64,000 nt of DNA from Amphiura filiformis (taxonomy: Eukaryota; Echinodermata; Ophiuroidea; Amphilepidida; Amphiuridae), in the NCBI RefSeq assembly GCF_039555335.1, contig NC_092647.1, positions 10,237,274 through 10,301,273 of the forward strand, in the 5' to 3' direction. The notes beneath the pieces were generated by a model. The model saw only the letters and a list, made by a program, of their open reading frames with translations. It was not told the DNA's origin and did no database searches. Numbering within the stretch: position 1 is the stretch's first letter; each line of letters starts with the position of its first letter. The translations under genes were made by a program, and so were the position numbers. Of the stretch, positions 13,201-24,540 are shown piece after piece.

Positions 13201-16200
13201 CGGGCCTTAATGCTATCCCTGGGTCTATCTTTTGGAAATGTTGTCTCTCAATACACTACCCTATTTGACCAACAGACTCCACAATGTGTGAGAGTTGCTA
13301 CGTGGCCACTTAATGTAACTGCAGATTATTTTGCTTTGTGCCCTGCAAACTTTGATTCAAAGTGTATGGTTGTTTGTGTTCTGCGTGTAATGCACTGTGT
13401 CAACAACAAGTGCTAAGGCCTGGGTGCTTAATCTCGCCGATTATCTCTACGGCGTGCCAGGAACCCAAGCCGCAGACACACGCCGATGCGCCTATGCTGA
13501 GAAATAAAATACTGTTGCGATATGCACTAACAAAATGTGTGTCTGCCCGATGAAAAGCCATGTTCAGTCACCCGTTCATCGGCTTGATCGGCCCAACTCC
13601 TACATTTCTGCGCAACCGCTTATAACACTTGACAACAATACCCTTACAAATTAGTGTCCTTGAGTGCGTTGATTCTTTGCCGGATTATATCGACTGATCC
13701 ACAAATTGCTCACGGTGAGTAAACTCAAGTAAGTACTACAATAAACATTAATATAAAGGTTTTGAGTAATGAATGGCAAACCGCAGAGCAAGAAGATGGC
13801 AAGATGTTGCGAACTCGATGCCCATAACTACTCACGAATTAATTCGCAACCAGGGATATGGCCACACTATATTAATTCATCGGCGTGCTGCGGCTTGAAA
13901 CTGCAAGCCGCAGGAGAGCCATCGAAATGCTCCGAGACGACGCAGAGGTAATCGGCGAGATTAAGCACCGGGGCCTAAGTGCTACACACACAAACCTTTG
14001 AAATGCTCAAGCTAAATTAAGTGGCCACTATGAGTGACAAACCAATATGGCGGATTTGCCATAGCATTATGTATGGTGCAGTTTTGACTCAGTAATCTTT
14101 GGGTATATAAGTGAAGACCGAATTAAAAAGACTAGCTGGGTATGACGGTCTGTCAACCAGACCAAAAATGCTGTACTGTGCAGGTCAGCAACCAATCACA
14201 CCGTGTCTTTGCCCTGATGTCAGAGGCAAATTTTAAACCGGTCTTCAAATATAATATCTTCATATAAACCTCACAGACATTGCAACTCACTGATTTTGAT
14301 GTGACTCAACAGATATCTTTTACCCAATTTCATGCACTGTAAGATGGGTGCTTAAATTTGTCCGATGCACATGTGTAAAGACAGCAGAGGATGCTAATTA
14401 CACTCAGTTTCAGAGAAGAACTGCAGTCCCTTGTTCAGATTGATGCAAGCGCCCTGTTAATGACGTGACATACGGGGTGCTTTGTTTGCGTTGACCAACA
14501 TTTTGATGCGTAATCGACCAATCAGATTACCGTGTCTGTTGTTATGATTGTCAGACGGTTGAATCGGTCAATCAGAACCCTATTTCCATGTTAACGCTGT
14601 GCACGGTCTAAAATGTAAACAACTGCTGTTCTTCTCTGGTAGAAACTATAGTGGAGAGGCACAGGTCAAATATATGGTACTAACCTTTTGGTAGACCTAG
14701 TTGTTGTAATTCATTAGACAGTGAGTCTCCATCAACATTGTATTTAGCTGCACTAGTCAGAATGAAACTCAAGGCTGCAATGCTGGCTTTAACATCGCCT
14801 TCCTCTGTAAATAAAATAATAAATAAATGTAGCATAGCCAATGTTTATAGCACAAAATCTATAGAGGGATCAATAACACACCATTGCTCTTTAATTTACA
14901 TGTAATTGATGAGACTGACATCAAAATATAAGTTCAAAATCGAGAATCTTGTAGAATTTCACAGCATTGTTTCATCTTGTGTAGCTTGTAATACATTGTG
15001 TATAAATTTATATTGTGTGTATTTTGTATCTTTTGTTGTGTAATTGTGTAACATATTCTGAGGAGGCGAGTAAATTTTGTCTTAAATTAAGCACATATCT
15101 CAGTTTAATTTAATATTAGAGTCATGCGGTAGCATGACCAGCAAGTTTTAAAAAAAACGACTGATAAAGAAGGATAAACAGATGCACCGCAAGACTATAT
15201 TTACACGGAACAAAACGCTATTGTTCTATGCTATTTTTCGCTGGGTACAAAATATATCTAAAACCATGCTAAATCTTATTTACTGTCCAAAGTGTCATAT
15301 TTTAATAACTCATTATTTCAAAAAGTTACACCAATCTTACAGTCAATCCGATTGTTTGATAATAAACAAACATTCTTGCTTTATTTCACGCGGTATTTCA
15401 TAGCCAAAATTAGTGGCAAATCATAGCTAATCATACTGATATCCACAATCTTTCGACACTGCTACAGCCATACATGGCTGTCACTGTCCCACTACTTTTT
15501 CAGATTCACTTTCAAATATACCCTAGCATTTTCCTGGATACCCTACATACAAATGCTGGATCCCATTCGCCAACAAATCAAGTTTTTCACAATTCTTTTA
15601 TTCTTTCCGGACCACAGCATACATTCATATTAATAAATACTCAACTTTCACACCTCGTTATATCGGTACGTCCCTGTGGCGAAGCGGTTAAGGCCATGGA
15701 CTTCTAATCCATTTATGAATTTTTGCTCAGGTTCGAAACTTCCTACCACTTTTTTTTAAATGTTTTATTAACCAATTTATTGTCATAAATAAAAAATAAC
15801 ACCATTTCGAACATCCACTGCTATTGTGATATTATATTTTTTTCATCAAACAAACATGTTTGATTTTTTAAATTCACATTTAGGCCTAGGCTTAGGGCCT
15901 ACTTTCACCATCCAGATGCTTTCACCATGCCTGACTATCATGACATCTTCGTCATTTAAAACACATTTATCAGTGTCTCTGTTCACAGCTCAGACTGAAA
16001 TTATATTTGGAATCAATATTAGAAATTGTCACAAATTAAAATCACAAACCGCGAAAGATCGCCAACAAGTGCTACTGAACATTGATATTGAGAACCACAA
16101 ACCGCGAAATTTGGATATCCAACAACATTGCCCCGTAAGGCTACAAAAAATCACACACCACGGAATATGGCTATCCAACAAGCTTAAACTATAAATTAAG

Positions 16201-19200
16201 CTCCCGATAGAGGGCAGGGCATGAAGGGAAATTAAAATCACAAACCGCGAAAGATCGCAGACAACCGCCGCTTAATAGGGATATCCAACTAGATTGCCCC
16301 GCAGGGCTACAAAGAACCACAAACCGCGAAATTTGGATATCCAACCAGATTACCCGCAGGCCTATCGATTATAAAGAACCACAAACCGCGAAATATGGAT
16401 ATCTAACAAATTAAGACTTCAAACCGCGAAAGATCGCCAACAACTGCCGCTCACTATTAATATCCAACTAGATTGCCCCGCGGGGCTATAAAGAACCACA
16501 AACCGCAAAATTTGGATATCCAACAAGCTTAAACTATAAATTAGCTCCCGATAGAGGGCAGGGCTTGATGAGGGAAATTAAAACCACAAACCACGAAAGA
16601 TCGCCGATAACCGCCGCTTAATAGGGATATCCAACTACATTGCCCCGCAGGGCTACAAAGAACCACAAACCGCGAAATTCGGATAGCCAAGTAGATTGCC
16701 CCGCAGGGCTACAAAGAACCACAAACATTAAAACACAAGTATCTTGCCTAGTCGGGGCATTTAGACGCTTATGCGCATTTACCAGTTCCGACTTGAACTA
16801 GGACTAAATCGGACTTACTCTCTGTGTCGCTCTGGCATTGTCAACATTGGGTGTGTGTTGTTCATAAACTGCTCCAAAAAAGAAACTTACCAGGTAAGAA
16901 ATTTGTCTGTCAAATTCAAACGACAAATTGTGTTACACTAAATGGGATATGAGTGGAAGCAGTGTTAATTTCTGTAATTTTGACACCTCATTTGTTGCAA
17001 ACGGATGAGTATTTTTGAAGTTATGCTTATTTAACCGAACCTATCCACTGGAATGAAAGTTGCACTCATACCACTTGAGATGGTTGGCAGTATACAGGTG
17101 TAATCAGTGCTCTCCTCTTCTTCTTTGCATGACTAACTTTCCTATTGCTTCTTGTGAGGATGAAGAATGATCAAAGTTCAATGACAATTGTCCTTATTCA
17201 ATCATCTGAAGAAATTAAGTCGAATGAAAGAATCAATATGATGACCATGGATTTAGGGGACCTTGGGTGTGTCCAGAGTATTGCGTTCATGTGGTCGTTG
17301 GTTCAAGACCTGACAAGACCAAGCAATATGCCTAAATTAAGTGAAAATCAGAGATGGCTTTTAAATGGAATGTTAGAGGCCGGTCAGAGCGTGTCAGAAA
17401 CTGCACGAACGCTGAACGTGGCTAGGAGTGTTGTTCGAAAGTGGCGGGACAGACGTCAACAGCCTGGTGGTAGTCTGAAAGATTTTGAAAGAAGTGGCAG
17501 ACCACGAGTTACGTCAGCCAACCAGGATGCATCAATCCTAAACAAGGTTGAAGCCAAGAGAACCATGACAGGTGAGTGTAGATTTTGTTTGATTATCATC
17601 CCGGCTTTTTTTCTTCACAAACAATGTTTTGCTTGGTTATTTGTTTTATGCTCTTTGCAATGTGTTGCAGTTCATGTTTGATTAATCCCATTTTTTTCAG
17701 GAAACCTGACAGTTAAGAAAAGTTTTGTGATCATTTTACTTAATGATTTCTTTCTCTTTTAATGTCTTGCAGCTCGAGAGATACGCCGAAGACTACACAG
17801 GAGACGAGGACAGCGACCAGGACAGATCTGTTACCAGACCATCAGGAACAGGATCCGCGCCTATGGTATGCGTTCTCGTAAACTTCGGAAGAGGCCAGGA
17901 TTACTACCGAGACATCGTAGAGACCGGAAGCTTTTGCAAGGAGACATCGACGGTGGAGTAAATGCCGCTGGTCCAACGTCCTGTTTACCGATGAATGTCG
18001 TGTATGTTTACGCTGGTTAGATGGGAGACGAAGAGTTTGGAGAAGGGTCAATGAGGATATCGGAGAAGAGGGATACAACAAGCGGAAGCGATGGGAGGAG
18101 GAGCCTGATGATCTGGGCGGTATCGGAAGTCACGGGAAGACTGATTTGGTGATCGATTCGTGGTGGACTGAATGCGGATCGCATGCGTGAATGACATTGT
18201 CAGACCACATGTCGCCCCATACCAAGCAGCGGTCGGTGCGAACTTCGTGCTAATGGACGACAATGCAACACCCCATCGAGCGCGGGTAACCAACCAGTTT
18301 CTGAACAACCAAGGAATTCAACGTCTTGTGTGGCCTTCAAAGTCCCCAGATCTCAATCCACTGGAACATCTTTGGTCCCATCTGAAGTACCGCGTGAACA
18401 AACGCATCAAGCCAACAACAACTTTGGTCGGCCTAGAGCGGATACTGAGGAGAGAGTGGGCGGCAATTGAACAGGTCAGGATCGACAGATTGATCAACAG
18501 CATGCGTCGCCGGTGTTTGGCTGTCATTGATGCAGATGGTGGACACACCAGGTATTGAAGACTGTTAAGATGGTTCATGTGAGGAAGGTTTGAGCAGGAA
18601 AGTGTGAGTTGACAAAGAATAAAAGTTCTGAACATCCTTTCATGTGTCTGTTTATTGTGTGAATTCATTGGGGCGGACCTGCAACTTTCAAATTTGATAG
18701 TAGGCTTGTTCAAATGAGCATAACTTCAAAAGTTTTGATCTGTTTTGCGACAAATGAGGTGTCAAACTCAGCGTAAATGTACACCGCTTCCACTCATATG
18801 CTATTCAGTATAATACGATTTGTCGTTTGAACTTGACAGACGAATTTCTTACCTGGTAAGTTACTTTTTGGGACCAGTTTATTTACATTTTCTTTACATA
18901 TTTACGTTGCCTTGATTAATTAAAGTACTAGTATATTAAAATGTATATTGAACATTGTACGCCTCTTAACATTACAGTCACGTGTGACGAGCAAGTTTTA
19001 AAAATAAACGACTGATAAAGTTTTGTTTAATTATTTATTGTCATGAATCAAGAATAGCAACTTCAAACATCTATTTTTCGTTTTATTCGTTTTATGGAGC
19101 ACTTCGTAACCTGATGACTTTCCAAGCTTGGAGCTGCTTGGCTATATTCATAAAAAGAAAAGAAATCTACCAAAAAACGTTGACAACGTAAAGAAATCAG

Positions 19201-22200
19201 CAAGTTTAAAAAACCCACCTCGGCTCACTTTTTGAAATTTGGTCCCATTTTGAACACCAACAGCAAATCAGTGTTTTTATTTTATTTCAACAGAATACAG
19301 CGTTTCCAACAAGATTACAAGCCTGCTTGTTATTCGTTTAATTCAATCATTGATCATGATTATTATAAAACAAAACACAATAGGATATTGGCTTACCATG
19401 CAAGAACAAGATAATAACCTTTCAGGTCGTTCCAGAAAGCTTACAAATTAATATCGCATCTGCACATTAAAGATACATAACACTTCTGGAAATGTTTTAG
19501 ATTTATATAAATATGACAAAGTTTAAATCAGTACCTTTTACAAATGGGACCAAGTTTCAAAAAGTGAGCCGAGGTGGTTTTTTTTAAACTTGCTGATTTC
19601 TTTACGTTGTCAACGTTTTTTTTGGTAGATTTAATTTACCCATCATCTGATTGATATTGGACTATTCCAGTTGAAACACATTCATGTACACCCCTATGGA
19701 AGACATGACCTTAATCTTCCACACAGGGGGTGTGAATTTCAAATGGAGTTACCTGAATGGGTGGCTCCATTTGAAATCTACACTTCCTTGAAGTCATGTA
19801 TCCCATGGAGGGTGTATTTCAACTGGAATAGCCCACTGTCCATCCTAATTTGACCTGTCAGTTATTTTTTTGATTAAAAAATGATTGGAATCAGCATGAA
19901 GTACAAACACGCCTAGTATTGGTTCAGTGAACATATATCAAAACTGGGACTTTTTATGTTGAAGCCTATACAACTGGCACAGTAGACTTCGATAACACGT
20001 TGAGGTCTATGAGGTTCAATATGTGCTGCCATGACCTTGCTTTGTAAACATGATCCCAGACTTTCTCAATTAATTATAATTTAGCATCTCCCCATCCAAA
20101 ATGATGAGCAAACAGGTGGTTGCCACACTGGGGGACGATAACAGTGTACAGTGGAAAATGTCTGCACTTTCTGCGGTTAATTTTAGAAATTCAAATTAAA
20201 GTATTTTTTACCCATAGCAGGAATTTCTTACACGGGTACCGAAAATAAAAATAAAAAAAAAATTTTAAAGTTTTTTTTTTCGGTTTTGTAGTGTCTCTGG
20301 ACCTAGACCTAAATATGCTAGGATCATTCATGGCTGACCTAAATTTAAAAAAAATAAAAATAAAAAAAATTTCAAGATGTTTTGTATTTTTAATATGAAA
20401 ATTGATAATTTGTATTCATGTCATAGTCTATTAAGGGATCTAAAATGAGCGTTTATTGCGTTTCGACAGTATTTTTTGTGGCACTTGAGAGCACCTCAGA
20501 CCTATCGAATTGTATTCTGAATACTGAAGCATGTCTTTCTGATATCAAATAATTTTCATTTTTGAAAATCACACTATAGTACAAATTTTATGACAAATTA
20601 TAAAAATTTGATATTTTTCGAATTTTTGATATATACTGTAACAGTCCTCGAAGCAAATTATATAAATCTAATGATATATTCTTAATGTGTATGTAGCAGG
20701 GAGGAAAAGCCGACGGTCAATTGAAAATTTTGACCTTTCATATTGAAGCTATGGATTTTTTCCCCAAAAGACCTATTTTTTTTTTTTTTTTTTTTTTAAA
20801 AAAATCCATATCTTCAATACGAAAGGTCAAAATTTTCAATTGATCGTCGGCTTTTCAACCCACCTACATACACTTTAAGTATAAATCATCAGATTTATAA
20901 AGTTTACTTCAAGTACTGTTAAATATCAAAATATCAATTTTTAATGATTTGCCATAAAATGTGTATTAAATTGCTAATTTCAAAAATTCAAAATTATTTG
21001 ATATCAGAAGGACATTCTTCAGTATTCAGAATTCAATTCGATATGTCTGATGTGCTCTAATGTCCCAAAATAAATACTGTCCAAACGTTCATACCCCAGC
21101 CCTTAATGATTTCAAATGGAATTCCTGCCCGGGTACTCGGCTACCCGGGTGGGACTCGAATTCCTGGGACTCGGTCCCTACCTTAGTAACTACGTACTGT
21201 CTCACCCCCTCTAGCAATTCATCTTTTTAGTGACATTCAAATGATTCAATGCTTACATGAAGGCAGTTGTAGACCCCCTCATCCCCAGATGAAAATATCA
21301 GGTATTTCTATATCAAATTATGCAATATTTAAACACTTGTTTTCAAGATATTGTACGCCTTGGACTTTCTACATTGGATTTGAAGGGTACGAATATATGA
21401 AATATATACAGTCTACTTGTTTACGGTAGTGAAAATAAAGTAATTTAGTGTAGGTATTTGACAAAGCAAACCTGATCAGAACTGATGACACTACGGCAGT
21501 ATTCCAAATAGCGCACGCCACTTGTGAGAGCGTCCGGGGGCTGCCCCCTGCGGGACTCCGCCCCTGGACCCCACACCAGGAGCCTTAAGGCATCCCCTAT
21601 ACATGCTGCGCTCGCTCCCATTGGATAGAGGCACTTCAGGTTCATTTCATTTCAGACAGTGGCACTTCAGAATATCCATTTGAGAATGAAGGCATGTGGT
21701 TCACTCATCATTCACACCTACATGTAATGTTATAAATCAATCAGGTCTGATCCATTTTAAAATCTTACCATATTTTGCATCTGATGTTAACTTGTACACT
21801 TTTTCATACTGTGGGAAAATAAAATTAAAATTAAAATAATGGCAAAAGGTCATGTTTTTTAAGGTGGGACCCAATTGTGTCACATCTTGCAATTTGTCAA
21901 AAATCAACTCCTTTTTTGTATTTCTGATTATATTTCAAAAAGTTTTCACCCAAACTAGTAAAAGTATACATTTTTAGAAAGCATATATTGTCATGATTGC
22001 AAATCTGTAAAGTTTGAATGGATATACAGGGTGTACCAAAAAATATACAGGGTGATTCCATTGAAAAATACCGAAAAAATTAAATTTCTTTACCGCTCCA
22101 ATATTTCTACATAGTACATTAAATTGGAAAATGAACTTGATATTTGGAATGTACACAGTTAGTCCTTTCATTAAATGTATAGTCTGCACTATATTTGTTA

Positions 22201-24501
22201 AGTCCATTGTGTTATACAGGGTGTGAAAAAAAGTTGTAAATTAATTTTTTTAATTTATGTAAAATTTCCCGAAGTGCCATTAAATTTGGAAGATATATTC
22301 AAAATAGTTTACAGAATTGCTATAATATCAAATTTAAATATCCAATTCCTATATAGGGTGTTCCAAAAATCAATATTCAGTGAATAATTAGTAACAAAGG
22401 TACATGTACAATACATGTACATTAACAATAACCAGAGATCAATATGTCATCAGATTAAATCCTTTGACTGTAATAATCTCCTTTTAGAAGATTTATTTCA
22501 TATTTCAAAGATAAAACAATATTGAAATTTATTTCATTATATGCATGCATGCATGCAAAATTAAAGCCCATTGTATTGTATGACCCACATTCCACTGCAT
22601 TAATTAAAAGCTTGTTAAATCCTTAATTACTAAGTTCATTAAGATTAACTAGGCAATTATAGTTATAGAAAGTTAAAAAATAAGATTAACATTATGCAAA
22701 ATGCATTTTTACTTCTACTAGGCAACAAAGTGCATAAATTTATAAAATGAACATCAACTTCCCATTGGAATTACACAGAGCTCCTCCGCCTCCGGCTCCT
22801 CCACTTCCGCACCACCCCTGACTAATTAACTTAATTAAGCTGTTGTAATTAACTAATACATTTGTTTAATTGTATTTGTTATTAATTCATTAGATTAATA
22901 ATTTATCTTCAAAATAAGACCAAAACCATTTGTTCATGATGAATTTTAGCAAAAATATAGGAATAAGTAGACAAAATGATTTAGCAAAATGTGACAGCAC
23001 CACCTTTTTTAGGGTCCCAGTATAAAAAACATGACCAAATGTATGTCAGATGAAAGAGGGATAAGAGCAATTTTCAATTAGAAGTTTTTTACATCATTTA
23101 CAAATGATACAAAGGATATCTGGTTACTGAGTTATGAGCAATTTATCAATGGCTGAAAAAATATAGAAAGAAAGAATTTGCACGCTGTTTTTGCCAATAT
23201 CTAAAAAAAAAAAAAAATAAATATTAGTGACATCCAACTCATTGCCCTTGATCATGTAACATTTCTACTTATTTTGGAGGTTGATTACATTTCATAAAAC
23301 ATTGATACACACAATGGATGATATAGGAGCTGGAATTAAATGGCCATTTTCTCTGTTTTACCTCATTTGTTTGGCCTGAAATTAAAAGTGCACATATCTG
23401 ACTGTAAAAACCAACATCTTTGGGAAAAAAATGAAAATCTATTTTTAATGCAAACCGCATATGTGTGCTTTAAGTGTCCTTGCTATTCGGGAAATACATT
23501 TAAATTCAGGAGCAAATCGCCCTTAGCTGTGTATTTTCAGCCCTGAAGCTATCATTATACTCCCAGGGTTATGTCGCCAGCGTACAGACAAATTGCCCTT
23601 CTACGCTTGTGAAAATGCTCTTGCGGGATTAGCTTAGTGTTTGCGATTTGAATCTGCCACTACGAAATCCAACATGGCGTTACTCTCAACTTGAGATGAA
23701 ACAGACTATAGTCTTTGGACTGTCCCTAGGGGTATCAAATCTGAAATATGACTCTCTCTCTCTCATATTCCAAAAGCCCCTTCTAGTCCTGCTAGGGGTA
23801 TCAAATCTGTAATCACAGTTCTGCTACAGGTATCCCCAGCATCAAAGAAAATCCCACTACCAATATCTTTAGCATGTCTCTCTTTCGAGTCTCATCCCAA
23901 CTGCTGCAAAAAGAACCTCCTCAGGGATTATACTACACTCGTCGGTTGTCACTCGGCATATTTGTTATACTCACATTAATTTCATCGCCAAGTAAATTCT
24001 TTATGACTTGTATGCACAGCTGTTTCATTTTGATTGAAGTCTGGAAAATGAAATGCAATAAAAAATACAATCATGCAATTTTTACAACTCACTACAGAAA
24101 TGGGCAGTTGAAATCCATACACCCCTACAGGGTCTTAGCCTGAAATTGAGGTTTGCCCATCATTTGATTAAAAGAGCCTGTCCTAATTTGACCAGACTTC
24201 TACAGCCCATAGGGGGTTCAAAGAGTACAAATGTGTTGCTATGGCCTTGTTTTGCAAATCTGGTCTACTACAAACTTGCTCAATAGCCTTTCTCAATGAG
24301 TCCACCTACAAATAACACAGCATCTTTCATTAATTTTGCCTGTCCCAGAAGCACTGCACCCCTGTGAAAGAATAAACAACCTTAAAATCTTCCACATAGG
24401 AAATGAATTTCCCCATTTGAAATTTACACCCTTGTGTGGGAGATTAAGGTCATGTGTTGTATAGGGGGTGTATGGTTTGTTCTTTACAGCTGTTCACAAA
24501 A

Positions 24502-24540
<39 letters not shown>

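Noticed and set aside
13769-13951. Short ORF reading [20 protein letters not shown] in an alternative frame
   Set aside because: It lies inside the hAT-type element and stops after about 40 codons. A transposase relic is possible but not recognisable.
15670-15750. Functional tRNA-Arg (UCU)
   Set aside because: The acceptor ends do not pair and the arms match a Ser-type class II tRNA with a changed anticodon.
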